This document shows positions 1 through 11,539 of a DNA stretch of 64,000 bases, one piece after another (the first letter of the stretch is position 1; every line of letters begins with the position of its first letter). The stretch spans positions 29,554,001 through 29,618,000 of the forward strand of contig JANJXV010000013.1 in the NCBI GenBank assembly GCA_024803745.1, given 5' to 3'. Source of the DNA: Megascapheus bottae. Lineage: Eukaryota > Chordata > Mammalia > Rodentia > Geomyidae. The position numbers and the translations under genes were made by a program. The notes beneath the pieces were generated by a model. It did not search any database. It worked only from the letters and a program-made list of their open reading frames with translations, and had not been told where the DNA came from.

Positions 1-442
1 TCAGCTACTCTCAAATTCACAAATAGATCGAGTTGACATGGTACAAAATCTGAATCTTTGGTTTCATGGAATTTCATTTACAGACCTGAGATGGAACTCT
101 ATCAGAAGATCTAAAGTGATCTGAAGAGAGGAATGACAAGGACAGAACCTTAAGGAAACACTGAAGGAAAGCATGATATAGAGCACTTACATTGAACCGT
201 ACTCTTCCTCTTCTCTTTGCAAGACTGAATAAAAATCTACTATTTTTTTCACCAACAATTGTGTGGTAGTAAATAATGGGTACTATGAGTGTTCTGCTTT
301 TAACCATAGATGTTATATTGTGTATATTGTATTTATATAAAATAAATGAAAATTTCTATAGGTTCTTATCCTTATCACTATATTTTGTTTGCCATTATTT
401 TAACAAATTTAACCTCAACATTTAGAACAAAATTATTACCAT
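1..442. other. AT-rich unique sequence
   Basis: No repeat family, RNA gene or convincing coding region is recognised. The short open frames on either strand look like chance. Confidence 0.5.
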
Positions 443-628
443 TTTTTTTTGCCAGTCCTGGGGTGAGCTCAGGGCCTGAGCACTGTCCTTGGACTTTCTC
501 AAGGCTAGAGCTCTACAACTTAGCCACAGCACCATTTCTGGCTTATTTCTATGTATTGGCACTGAAGAATTAAACCCAGATCGTTGTGCATGCTAGGCAA
601 GCAATCTACTACTAGGCCAAACTCCCAC
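443..628 (-). repeat. IDL-Geo dimeric SINE
   Basis: Read on the minus strand this is an ID-like left monomer (complement of CTAGGCAAGCA..CTACTAGGCC) followed by a right Geo monomer whose end is seen as GCCAGTCCTGGGG next to a T-run at 443-452, the reversed A-tail. Several substitutions (for example ATTGGCACTGAAG in the linker) make it older than the copy at 61193. ATTATTACCA before it and ATGATTACCA after it may be a diverged TSD. This is a non-autonomous Pol III retroposon with no coding capacity. Confidence 0.85.
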
Positions 629-1191
629 CATGATTACCAAATTTTATCTACTTACTTTATTTTGTCAAAGTTTCATGACAATAATTTGACATTTTCCCAT
701 CATATCTGTTCTAGAATAGTTTGTGAAGGAGTTATATTACTACCTCTTAAAGTATTTGAAAGAAATTTCTTTCCATATCATCTTTACGAGAATATTTTAA
801 TCCATTCATATTTTGTTTTTTAAGCTGTCACATTCGTAAGGTGGTATTTGCAAAGGATCCTCTCCACATTGTGGAATTCAATAGAATAAATTATTCATGA
901 TACCCATTTGTTTTTTAAACTTAATTTTTGTGTATTTTGGTGATTCTGCAATGTTTCAGTAATATTCAATATCATTTCTTTGACATGGTCTTTCTTATAT
1001 AATAGATTAAAAATCTGTTCATTACATTGCACAAAACACATTTTAATAGAATTGCCTTGCTTTTAACTATTTAGACAATTTGGCAAAAATTATTCATTGC
1101 AATTATGAATTGGTTCCTTTTTTCCTTTCATTTATTTATACTTGTAAATCTGTTGAAACTACAAAATACACAGATAACAGATGTAGGATTA
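629..1191. other. AT-rich unique sequence
   Basis: Nothing recognisable apart from high A+T content. It lies between a SINE and the left TSD of an L1. Confidence 0.5.
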
Positions 1192-1204
1192 TGATGCCTT
1201 CTTC

Positions 1205-2054
1205 TTTTTTTTTTAATTGTAATTAGTAAAAGGGTTACATGATATTTGCCAGATAGAAGGTGCATTAATTCACATACATTGATACCCTTTCACATGTCTT
1301 GGTACCCGTTTCCCTCCCCCCCACACCCCCCACCCATCTTAGTTTTCCCCCCTTCCCTATCAAATTTCAAATATCCAAATACAAATAAATTCAATATATC
1401 AGATAACAAAGTGAGATACTATACCAATATGAGATAACCAAGGGACAGCAAAGGAGATGAGAGACAACATAGTACATTAAGGACAACAATCATTCATTAT
1501 ATGGCTTTTGTTTCACTATCCTGGAGGTCCTTTCAATTAGCTTCACATTATATGTCCTTATGTATCAAGATTTTGCTCTATTGCAAATCTCTGCTAGTAG
1601 AGCCCAAGGTTTCTACTGATTATGACAAATGAGGGAAACCATTGAGCCTAAGTTCCTTTGAGTCTGGCTTACTTCACTTAATATGATTTTTTCTAAGTCT
1701 TTCCATTTCCTAACAAATGGGGCGATGTCATTCTTTCTGACAGCAGCATAGAATTCCATTGTGTACAAATACCACAACTTGTTGATCCACTCATCAACTG
1801 AGGGACATCTAGGTTGGTTCCATATCTTTGCTATGGTGAATAGTGCTGCAATGAACATTGTTGTGCTAGTGGGTTTAGTATGTCCTTGTTTCTGGGTGGT
1901 TGGGTAAATGCCAAGTAGTGGTATTGCTGGGTCATAGGGGAGTTCTATGTTTAGTCTTTTGAGGCACTGCCACACTGCTTTCCATAGTGGTTGAACGAGT
2001 TCGCACTCCCACCAACAGTGTAGTAGTGATCCCTCCTGGCCACATCCCCTCCAG
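1205..2054 (-). mobile_element. 5'-truncated LINE-1 (3'UTR type A)
   Basis: The element runs right to left. Its A-tail is the T-run at 1205-1214, then a 3'UTR (GGGTTACATGATATTTGCCA in reverse), then the C-terminal end of ORF2. A perfect 15-bp TSD, TGATGCCTTCTTCTT, lies at 1192-1206 and 2055-2069 and fixes the boundaries. C-runs at about 1315-1355 are the reverse of the G-rich 3'UTR tract. 5' truncation during target-primed reverse transcription explains the missing rest. Sharp TSDs and a near-intact reading frame suggest a fairly young insertion. Confidence 0.95.
1613..2040 (-). pseudogene. L1 ORF2 C-terminal remnant
   Basis: About 120 residues open to the natural ORF2 stop at 1613. Typical L1 ORF2p C-terminal blocks are visible: LPYDPAIPLLGIYP, MFIAALFTIAKIWNQPRC and WKDLEKIILSEVSQTQRN. 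Endonuclease and reverse transcriptase are absent because of 5' truncation, so the fragment is inert. The same block recurs at 29587 (minus) and 38385 (plus), which confirms a shared source family. Confidence 0.9.
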
Positions 2055-2351
2055 TGATGCCTTCTTCTTATTTAATCTCCATCATGATTATTTAATTTCT
2101 CATTCATCCTCAGTGATGCTCAGATGCTTTTTAATTTTTCTTGACTTTCCTCTGTGTGACTACATTTCCACTGCTATTTCCTATAAGCATCTTGTTATGC
2201 TTTAGTTTTGATATTTAGTATTTACTTCCTGAACTTGAACATGGCATTGGTCTATATGTATATTTTTACTCTCTACTTTAAATATTAGTAGCATAATTTT
2301 ATATTAACCTTCTATGGAATGATAAAAATCCAAGTTTTAGTTTCATATTTG

Positions 2352-2354
<3 letters not shown>

Positions 2355-2404
<50 letters not shown>
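2355..2404 (+). repeat. (GT)n microsatellite
   Basis: An almost pure GT run of about 50 bp. No SINE is obvious on either side, unlike most long microsatellites in the window. Confidence 0.98.
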
Positions 2405-2407
<3 letters not shown>

Positions 2408-2867
2408 CTTTGTTACATAAGGGCTCTTTTGTTCTGAGCCTATAATAATAGGTGTCAGTCACTATAAGGTTCCAGAATAAGTTTTTGAGATTTTCAGAAG
2501 AGGCCATTTCAAATTCCAAAAATATTTCTGAGAAAGGTATAATTATGGCTGAGGCTAGACTTCTCACCTGTGTTTCTATTCCAATGTGCATTCTCAGGAC
2601 ACTCTGTAAAAACTCTTCTATTTATAGATTTTAGTTTTAATTTGGAATTTATTGACTGAATGCCCCATACAGCACCCCATCTCTATGAGAGTATTAAATA
2701 GGCTGTTGGACTTTGCTTTGCCCTGTACAGGTCACGTTCATGGGACAACTTTGATTCTCAGCAACCATGTAGTGGCAACATATATTACAAAGAAAAAAAT
2801 ATATGTGTAATTTCTTTTATGAATTTTAGTTCATCTGGGCTTTGATAATTTCAATGATTTTCTGTTT

Positions 2868-3042
2868 ATGGGCATCTTAGATCACACCTGTAATTTTAGC
2901 TACTATGGAAGCCGAGAACTTGAGATCATAGCTTGAAGCTAGCCCCCAAAACAAACAGAGCTTTGGCTTAAGTGGTAGAGTGCCAGCCTTGAGCACAAAA
3001 GCTCAAGAACGGAACCCAGGCCTTTAACTCAAGCCCCAGAAC

Positions 3043-3045
<3 letters not shown>
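2868..3045 (+). repeat. B1-Geo SINE, degenerate
   Basis: The left part is 7SL/B1-like (CACACCTGTAATTTTAGCTA with ..GAAGCCGAGAACTTGAGATC). The right part is the Geo monomer (GGCTTAAGTGGTAGAGTGCC then CTCAAGCCCCAGAACCAGC). The usual linker ending in a CCAGAAAAC-type stretch is shortened. It runs straight into a CA microsatellite that replaces the A-tail. Confidence 0.8.

Positions 3046-3095
<50 letters not shown>
3046..3095 (+). repeat. (CA)n microsatellite at SINE tail
   Basis: A pure CA run of about 50 bp directly abutting the 3' end of the preceding B1-Geo copy, consistent with expansion from the SINE tail. Confidence 0.98.
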
Positions 3096-3097
<2 letters not shown>

Positions 3098-3910
3098 TAC
3101 TTAGTTTATCTGATTTTAGTAGTTGTGACTAAAGCATTACCCTAATGAAAAGTACCATATTCCACCTGGTATGTTCTTGTTCATGATTTTAATAATACTG
3201 TAGATAAAACTACACCTAGACATTAGTGCCTCTGTGGACATCTTCTCATTAGGATATACTTTTCTCTTCCAGTAAACTGAGTTGGTATTGGGATCTCTTA
3301 ATCTAATAAATTTGGTGCTCTACATTTGTTCTCACTGGTAATGCCATATCCATTTTAGTTTTACTTTTTGAACTGTAACACAGATTTAAATATTTTAACT
3401 TCATGAAGGGAAAATGAAAGAATGGGTATGATGGATGCTTTGTATTCTGAGATTTAGCTTCCGATCCCACCTCAGTTTCTCAGTCAATCAGAAACCATTT
3501 TTTTCTGAATTGGATAATTATTTCAATAGAAAAAATGTTTCCAAATATCTTCCTTTCTATCAAGAAATTATAGGCTAATAAATCTCCGCAATTCTCCTAC
3601 ACTGCCAAGCACAAGTTTTGTTTTCTATATCCTGAGAAATTTCTCTTAATGCACAGATTTAGCAAAATTGCCACTCATCAACCCATCTGAACCTATCATC
3701 TATGGCAGTGATGAAACATGTTTCTCTTCAGACTGAACTGTCACACCCCTCCTAAATTTCTCTTCGGTACAGTAATTATTTCCAGACAAGTAGAAATGTT
3801 GGGATCATTTTTTGTTTGAATATGATTTTTTTCATTTCAGATTACACAGCATATTTGGAGGACCTAAAATCAAAATGTCATGTCCTTGATCTCTTTTAAA
3901 ATAGTAATAC
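3096..3910. other. Unique AT-rich sequence
   Basis: No repeat or gene recognised. Confidence 0.5.
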
Positions 3911-4078
3911 GGGGCCAGGAGTGTTTGACTAGCATGCACAAAGATGGGGATTTGATTCCTTAGTATCACATACGTAGAAAAAGCCATAAATGGTTCTGTG
4001 GCTCAAATGGTAGAGCTCTAGCCTTGAGAAAGTCCAAAGACAGTGCTCAGGCCCGGAGTCAAGCCCCAGGACTGGCCA
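3911..4078 (+). repeat. IDL-Geo dimeric SINE
   Basis: It starts GGGGCCAGGAGTGTTTGACT with the ID-like A box partly deleted, and has GATTTGATTCCTTAGTATCA as the B-box/linker zone. The Geo monomer (TGGCTCAAATGGTAGAGCTC to CAAGCCCCAGGACTGGCC) follows. The tail is A-rich with AATC repeats. A deletion of roughly 15 bp in the left monomer separates it from the consensus seen at 42934. Confidence 0.85.
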
Positions 4079-4364
4079 AAATCAATCAATCAAATAAAAT
4101 ATTAATATTCTCAAGATTGTCATATTTACCTCAATTTGAATAAATGGATACATGTTTTGTTAAAAAAAGTAGATTATGTCCAGATTCTATACAGAGTTTG
4201 GGGTGAAAAGAAAAGCAATTTATTTGGCTGTTGGCTCTGAAAGACTGGAACACATTTCATTTTAATGAAAATGAACTTCTGTCACTGTGTTTATTTATCA
4301 ATTAGCAAAGTATTAAAGTTTTGGCTAATTTGTCAATAATAAGAGATGAGATGTATAGTCTATA

Positions 4365-4550
4365 TAACATCTTGTGATCCTAATTATTCTGAAGATGGAA
4401 ACTGGAGATTCTCACAAGCAAGCCAGTGAACCAACAACACAGAATACACACACACACATACACACACACACACACACGTGCAAAAGTTGAAATATTGACC
4501 AGTGCTATAATAGATACCTAGCAAATGTGAGGCCCTGGGTTTGAGCTCCA
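4365..4550 (+). repeat. Degenerate composite SINE with internal CA run
   Basis: B1-like remnants (TCTTGTGATCCTAATTATTC) are followed by an imperfect CA run at about 4446-4478 and an ID-like end (ACCTAGCAAATGTGAGGCCC, then GGTTTGAGCTCCAG). It resembles an old B1 plus ID fusion. The assignment is tentative because divergence is high. Confidence 0.45.
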
Positions 4551-4555
4551 GAATT

Positions 4556-6558
4556 CTTTTTTCATTCTCATCAAGAAACCATTAGAACCCTTAGCACTGG
4601 CAAATGTAACATGCTAGCTTCATTTGCAACAAGAACCAATTCAAAGATGGTACAGACCCTTGATGAATCTACATGTGGAGAACAGAGGGAGAATTTTGAT
4701 AACTTGATATTAATAGGATACAGGAAAAGGCATTTTTAAGTTAATTTGATTTTGAGAGAAAGACAGTCATGAAGATTACAATTTCTAATGACTTGTAAAA
4801 GCAACATTCAGGAAGACCTAGATGTCAAAATATTGAATGCAATAAAATCTCAGTAGTATGTATACACAAGAGAAAGGAAATAGCAGGATGGAAAAACATC
4901 TCTCATAGCATAATGTCACATGAATTGTATGTTTTCCCATGAATGGGATCATTCATCTTAGTACTCCTGGATAGCCAGCTCTTTGGTTTCAAGTTTATGT
5001 CCTATAAGTTGGAATAGAATTTATAGATGAACTATATCACCATGACTCCACAAACACAAAGATCCTAAATATGTTTTAGAAACAGGATTATACATCACTA
5101 AACATATTAATATACAGTTCTTATAGCATCTGATAGTGTGGCAAGGAACACAGTGCCATCTTTTGAAAGTTTGTTTCTCCCCAGAAAATGTATGTTAAAT
5201 TTCTCTTGCCATCTATAATAGGAAGTGAAGCCTCGGGTGGCAACTAGGTCTTGAGTTGCAATCTTTGAGTTTGCAGTTAATGCACTCATTAAAATATACA
5301 GGAGAGCAGAATTACTCTCTCTGGTCTGAACCACACAGAAGGATGACAGCTGTCTGCATATCAGGAAGCAGATCCTCACCAGATACCAAAATGTGAATAC
5401 TTCAATCTAGGACATTCCAGCTTCTAGAACTGGAGGAGTAAATGCTAGTTTCATTCTTTATTTTTTAAATCCCCCAATCTATGATAAGCTGTCAAAGGAG
5501 TCTGACAGATGAAGCAAGTTAAACATTTCTAAGATGGTAAAGCAGGGCACTAACAGCAATCAAACACAATGAAAATAAATTAGCAGATAATTATTAAAAA
5601 ATAATTATTGTATTATTAATATTATCACACTATAAACATCGAGTATTAATATTATTATATTTTGATCAATAATATTAATTATTATATATATTCCATTTAC
5701 CAACAAATCTGCTTCTTTCAACTTCCAGTATTATTTTAAATTAGGCAGTAATATATATATATATATATATAAGTTCTATCATTTTTATTTCTTTGAATTT
5801 TCTGTCCTTTACGATTGGAATGCCAAACACCTTATAATGCATCATTTTCAGGATCAAATAAAATCGTAAGACTGTAAATATGGCCTGTGTTCGTCATATA
5901 TATTTTCCATTATATGTGTTCATGATTGTGATTTATATTTTTGTTTCATTTCCAATTTTAAAAGTTATGTTAATATTTTACTAATCCTCGATTGATAAAT
6001 TTTGTTCTATGTTTATCTTTTCATAATCTCATTTTGGAACATAGTAATAAAAGTTACTCTGCTATTCATTTCCTTCCTTCCTTCCTCTTCCTCTTTTTTT
6101 TGTTTTCTTCTCCTTGTTATGGAAAATTGCCATCTGTTGGGTTTGAAAAAGATTTGAAATTTTTATCATTTGCAATCAAAATACTTGACATGTGAAGTAC
6201 GTGATTTTTAAAATAGCTTATTAAGTTGAAGGGATGAATTGAGATAATTGAGGTTATGGTTTATCCAATATAAACTCAGTCACACATTAAGCAGAATACA
6301 ATAAATCAGCCCTATCAGAAAGCAATCAATTTAATACCCATAAGCCCTATTAAGGTTTTACTTTTCAATTTGATAGACTTATTGCAATTTCCTTGGTAAT
6401 TTTCTCATTACTTTATAAAATATGATCAGTATATGAAGTGACATTTCACTTATCCTAGTTCCTTTCTCTATTTTCTAGTTCTAATTAGAAGAGTTCCTGA
6501 TAGATTAGAATGATGTTTAACTTTATATTGGATGATAATAAATTTCTGTTTGATCAAA
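4556..6558. other. Unique AT-rich sequence with AT cluster
   Basis: No gene or known repeat recognised. It holds a run of overlapping ATTATT/AATAAT words at about 5590-5700 and a short (AT)n at about 5751-5771. Confidence 0.5.
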
Positions 6559-6640
6559 AGGGGTATCAATGTGTGTGAAGTAATGCAACTTCTATCTGGC
6601 GAATATAACTGCAACCCTTGTATTAATTACAATAAAAATT
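6559..6640 (+). mobile_element. Short L1 3' end
   Basis: GGGGTATCAATGTGTGTGAA..CTTCTATCTGGCGAATATAA..ATTACAATAAAAA is the last 80 bp or so of an L1 3'UTR. It mixes type-A words (CTTCTATCTGG) with type-B words (GTGTGTGAAGT), so it looks intermediate between the two 3'UTR types in the window. No ORF2 remains. Confidence 0.85.
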
Positions 6641-6659
6641 TTTAATGTACAAATTTAAA

Positions 6660-8245
6660 AGGTTTTTATTTGAAAGAGAAAATAGATATATAGTGATGGT
6701 CTGTGTTACCTGCATGGAGTAAAAATATCTTTAACTTTTGTTTTTGAAAACTAAAATAACTGATGATTTCCATGTATTATCTAAATACATGTGTATAAAC
6801 TTCTGGGATATGTCAAGTGGACTGATTCTATGAGACTTTCGTTTGCCATTCATAGGATGCGACGGACCCTATAGCTTTATTGTGCGAAGAAAGATATACC
6901 GAAAGATTTTTGCATACGGAACAGCTGAGTCTGATCTCATGTGAAAATAAGTGCTTGTGTACATAATTAAGGTGTTTATTACTATGAGATCATTCTGGAT
7001 TTAGGCCTAAATTCCAGCAAGAGAGCATTTGTAAGAGATGAAAAGGACACACAGAGAGAGGATGATGGGAATCCAGCTACAAATAGATTCTAATTTTAGG
7101 TGTTGATGGATGTGAACTGTGCTAGTCAATGATTGTGAATCTCTATCTGAAATGTCACATGCTTCTGCAAAAGAGTTACTCATCATATGGCACAAAATTT
7201 TTCTCTCTTCTTGTTCTTCCACATTAATATTCCAACATAATTTAGTTGTTCTAAAACAATGATACAGAATGTACAATTTGAAAACAAATATACTGTCACT
7301 TTAAAATGCTTTCTGTGATAGGCTTTATTGTCCCCTATTTGATAACTAGTTGTAATGGATGTCATGATTTTTTCTCTTGATCAGACAACTTTTTGAATAA
7401 AATTCTAAGTTCTAAATTCTAAATTTTCAAGATGAATCAATAATGAAGAAATCCAAATCACATTAGCTGAGAGAATTTTTTGCAAATGTAGTAAAAATAC
7501 TGTAAAAATGTATATATAATTATATACATCTCAAAATACCCAAATGTATTGAATCTGAGTCAACTTTTCAATAAGCAATGCTTTACTAAAGCCTAATTTA
7601 AAAAGAAAAAAAATAAAGGTTCTAGCCAGTGAAAAAAACTGTAACTTGATTAATAGTGTCAAGAATTTTATTGGCTTAATGCAAAGCAAATAATTATCCT
7701 GGGATAGGTTGTTGTTAACCTTTAACTGATATTGCAAAAATGGAAAGCAATAAGAGAACTTTGAAAAAAATGATTAAAAGATTCCTATTATGCAAATTAA
7801 CTATGATATCAAGAAGTTTTGATTTTTCTCTAATTAATGGGGCTGAATGGATGTTCCAAAAGTGCCTCTTCAAAATTTTGCATAATTCCACAATCAAAAT
7901 AAATTTCAGTTACATCAACTTAATGGTGAACTAAAAGGTAGTTCACATTAGGTGATCACTCTCCTCTATTTAAGAAGTTTCTTTGCTCAAGTATGCTTAA
8001 TTTTATAAGAAAGGACTATTGTTCCATAAAAGGATTTATGGAAAATTCTCATGTGAATTGAAATAAGTGGAAATAACATCGAGAAATAAGTGAGATTTAA
8101 GAGGAAGACACATGATAGTAAATAATATATAAACTAAAAGTGAGAAATGAAATTAAATACACTGAGTACATAACACAAATTTCATTTTATTAATTTTCAT
8201 ATTCTGTTATCAAACATTAGAGAGTAGGAGTTTTATTTCTCAATG
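6660..8245. other. Unique AT-rich sequence
   Basis: No repeat or gene recognised. A small cluster of CpGs stands out at about 6858-6922. Confidence 0.5.
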
Positions 8246-8247
8246 AC

Positions 8248-8318
8248 ATTATATCATTTCTTTTCCCCTTTCCTCCCCCTCCCTTCCTCTCCCCACTCCC
8301 CCCCTCGCTCTCTCTCAT
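8248..8318 (+). repeat. Pyrimidine-rich tract
   Basis: A C/T-only-like stretch (CCCCTTTCC.., CTCTCTCTC) immediately before the reversed 3' end of a minus-strand SINE, so it occupies the position of that SINE's tail. Confidence 0.85.
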
Positions 8319-8320
8319 CA

Positions 8321-8551
8321 ATTGTAAGACTTAAACCTGAGCGCAGGGGCTGGGTGCTGTCCCTGAGCTCTTCTACTCAGACTAAAAGCTCTACCACTTT
8401 GAGCCACAACACCACTTCCAGTTTTCTAGTGGTTAATTGGAGATGAGAGTCCCAGGGACTTTTCTTCCCAGGCTGGTTTTGAACTGTGATTTTCAGATCT
8501 CACACTCCTGAGTAGCTGGAATTACAGACATGAGCCACCAATGTTTAGCTA
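8321..8551 (-). repeat. B1-Geo SINE
   Basis: On the minus strand the B1-like left half (complement of CTCCTGAGTAGCTGGAATTA and CAGGCTGGTTTTGAACTGTG) is joined through the linker (GGTTAATTGGAGATGAGAGT in reverse) to the Geo monomer (complement of AGCTCTACCACTTTGAGCCA). Both monomers are nearly complete. Confidence 0.85.
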
Positions 8552-8559
8552 AATTATCA

Positions 8560-9135
8560 TTTCTTAGATGTCTACAGTAAGTCCTGCAAGCATAGAACAG
8601 TGGCTGGATAGGATGCCTGTGTTAAGCTTTGCAACAATGAATTATAGCTCATTTGCACTTTAATGAAAAATTTACTCATTCTAGTTTTGGGTAATTTTTA
8701 AAAGCATTTCATGGGAATAGAAAAAACCTTTTGCGGGGGCATTCTGAAAGTGATTTGGGCTGGATTGTATGGTTTCCCTGGCTGATTAGTGGAATATGCA
8801 CATCCTGGTCGAAACAGGCCTCTTTGGCATTTTGTGAAGACTATTGTCCAAGTTTAGTCTCAGCTGGAAAAAAAAAGATTGTGATTTATTTCATTTTATT
8901 TTTAAAATATCACCATGCACTTTCCTTTTTTTTCAGGAGTCAATGGAGAAGTTTTATATAGAACTGAAAATCAGTTATCTCTCAGTGGGTTGGTTTGGTA
9001 GTATTTTAACAAAAACAGTTAAGTATAGGACTTGGTTGGTGAATTGTCAAAGACAAGAACACATTAGAGGAAGGAGCTTTTGCAGATGCCTTTAGTATTC
9101 TTATTTTATTAATATTGAAACAATTAATTACAATA
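8560..9135. other. Unique sequence
   Basis: No feature recognised. A short (AATT)n occurs at about 9142-9164. Confidence 0.5.
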
Positions 9136-9164
9136 ATGGGAATTAATTAATTAATTAATTTTCT

Positions 9165-9390
9165 TTGGTAGGTAGCTTGCCTTGAACCTGGATGGCATGG
9201 GCATTGTCTCTAAACTTTCTTTGTTCAAAGCTAACACCCTACCACTTTGAGCCACAGAGACACTTCCAATTTTCCTCTGGTTAATAGGAGATAAGACTCT
9301 CATGGACTTCTCTACCCAAGCTGGCTTCGAACTGAAATCTAAAGTTCTCCTGAATATTTAAGATTACAGGCCTGAGCCACGTGTGACTGG
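9165..9390 (-). repeat. B1-Geo SINE, diverged
   Basis: Complementary Geo words (CACCCTACCACTTTGAGCCA) are followed by linker (GGTTAATAGGAGATAAGACT) and B1 words (AGCTGGCTTCGAACTGAAAT, AAGATTACAGGCCTGAGCCA). Scattered substitutions show moderate age. Confidence 0.8.
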
Positions 9391-9595
9391 CAATGGGGGA
9401 TATTTTTTCCAAAGTTTATTTATTTAGCATTGCTATATTCCAGAAACTATTTTAATTGTCTCCTTTTGAAATGAAAAATTCACTAGCTTAACATCATAGG
9501 CCTTGAACTTTGCAAAATGAGAAGGAACTACTTAGAGCAGTTTAGAAATCAGTAAATATCAGGGTGGTATGAAACTTGAACAAAAGGAAGTACAG

Positions 9596-9756
9596 AAATT
9601 GGATAGGGAAGGGGGAAAACAAGATGAGGAGTGGGGGTGGGGGGGAGGGAAATGGGGACCAAGACATGTGAAAGGGTGTCAATGTATGGGAATTAATGCA
9701 AATATCTGGCAAATATCATGTAACCCTTCTATTAATTATAAGAAAAATATATGAAA
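9596..9756 (+). mobile_element. Strongly 5'-truncated L1 3'UTR (type A)
   Basis: A 161-bp piece containing the L1 3'UTR G-rich tract (9632-9656) and the terminal CAAATATCTGGCAAATATCA..ATTAATTATAAGAAAAA. A 14-bp TSD, AAAAGGAAGTACAG, at 9582-9595 and 9757-9770 proves target-primed integration. There is no coding sequence. Confidence 0.95.
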
Positions 9757-9821
9757 AAAAGGAAGTACAGCTGAAAAAAGAAGTTGCAAAAAAAAAGTGT
9801 TCCATAAAAGAAGCTTTCAAG

Positions 9822-9922
9822 GAAGTGGTACTGTAGTTCAAGTGGCAGAGCACTAACCTTGAGCTGAAGAGATTAAGGACAGTGCCCAGGCTGAGAATTC
9901 AAGCTCCATGGCTAACCAAAAA
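9822..9922 (+). repeat. Lone Geo monomer
   Basis: GAAGTGGTACTGTAGTTCAA..GTGGCAGAGCACTAACCTTG..AGTGCCCAGGC..ATTCAAGCTCCATGG is the right monomer only. The left monomer is missing through 5' truncation, or the unit may have moved alone. Confidence 0.8.
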
Positions 9923-9925
9923 AAG

Positions 9926-10916
9926 GAGGTTTCAATAAGAAACTTGAATCAATCTTCGATGCAAAAAACAAGGAGGTAAAGGAAGTAGATAAAACATTAA
10001 ACATAGATTCAAGATTACTTGCACTGATTGGAACATTGGCTTCAATGACCTTCATAGTACGTCATTCAACCACTAGTTTCTTTACATAATACCTGCCCAG
10101 GATTTTGAGACCATTAATTAGCAGAGCATAGCTAAAACATTGGTACATTTTATAAAAATATTTTCTCGCAAATTGACCTAGTGATCTCAATTAGTTTTAT
10201 CTTAATGTGAATGAAAAAACCCTTTCTCCATTAAAAAAAAATATTTTTAAATTCTAAAATTCAGTGTGATATTACACAGACAATCAACAGATGGTATAAA
10301 TTTATGCTCTGCATAAGTCTTCAAACTGATGTTGAGACTTTTGAAAAGCTTTAATTCCATGATTCTCTGTATATCTATGTAGGCACATTTAGATTACTGA
10401 ATATTCATTTCTTCATTCTCTTGTATGCACTAAAAATTGTACCATATCATGTTACATACCTTAGTTTGTTAAAACATACTGATTGGAGATTCCACATTAA
10501 GTTCTTTAAATTTTATTTTCCTGCTCAAGATGTTTTGTTAATCTTTTAAAAAGTTGCATTGATTTCAGATTTCATCCACTGAAATGAGAAGACATGAAGT
10601 GTTAAATTTGATGTGTTACCACAAATATTTGTGTCTATATAGTCTACCACCAATTAACAGCTGTGTCATCTTTGTGTTTATTTTCTGTCTGTATGTTATA
10701 GACTTCACAGTGAAAAACACAACTTAATGATTTTTGCAATGAAAACATGAAATTTTTTTCTCATGGGTTTACTCTGCACATGTTGTTTTCAGAAGATATT
10801 TTCTTGAAGAACAACCTTCCATTGAATATTCTCTAATGGGTTTACTCCTACTTCTCATGCTGTGAATTTGGATAGATTTCACATTGGCTTTTAAAAATTG
10901 CAATAAAAACAGCCTA
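9926..10916. other. Unique AT-rich sequence
   Basis: No repeat or gene recognised. Confidence 0.5.
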
Positions 10917-10917
10917 T

Positions 10918-11064
10918 CTAGACACCAGTGGCTAACACCTGTAATTTCAACTACTCAAGAGGCTCAGATCTGATGATTGGGGTTCAAAGCCAAATTGGAA
11001 AGAAAAGTCCTTAAGGGTCTTGACTCCAGTTAATTACCAAGAAGAAGGAAATAGAGCTGTGGCA
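10918..11064 (+). repeat. B1-Geo SINE cut short by microsatellite
   Basis: The B1-like left half (CAGTGGCTAACACCTGTAAT, GGGTTCAAAGCCAAATTGGA) and linker (CTTGACTCCAGTTAATTACC) are clear. The Geo part ends after GAGCTGTGGC at 11064 and is replaced by a purine microsatellite, so its A and B boxes are lost. Confidence 0.8.
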
Positions 11065-11163
<99 letters not shown>

Positions 11164-11537
11164 GAGGGAGGGAGGGAGGGAGGGAGGGAGGGAGGGAGGG
11201 AGGGAGGGAGGGAGGGAGGGAGGGAGGGAAGGAAGAAAGGGAAAAAGAGGGAGAGAAAAAAAGGGAAAAAGAGGGAGAGAAAGGAGGGGAATGAAGGAGG
11301 AAGAAAAAGAAAGAAAGGAGAGGAGAGAAGAGAAGAGGAGAGGAGAGGAGAGGAGAGGAGAGGAGAGGAGAGGAGAGGAGAGGAGAGGAGAGGAAAGGCA
11401 AGGCAAGGCAAGGCAAGGCAAGGCAAGGCAAGGAAAGGAAAGGAAAGGCAAGGAAAGGAAAGGAAAGGAAAGGAAAGGAAAGGAAAGGAAAGGAAAGGAA
11501 AGGAAAGGAAAGGAAAGGAAAGGAAAGGAAAGGAGGG
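11065..11537 (+). repeat. Compound purine microsatellite
   Basis: About 470 bp of pure-purine-like repeats in blocks: (GAAA)n 11065-11162, (GGGA)n to about 11229, mixed GGGAAAAAGA units to about 11320, (GGAGA)n to about 11391, (GGCAA)n to about 11430, then (GGAAA)n to 11535. Long open frames on both strands here come only from the periodic low-complexity sequence. Sharp block boundaries show stepwise motif switching. Confidence 0.97.
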
Positions 11538-11539
11538 AA

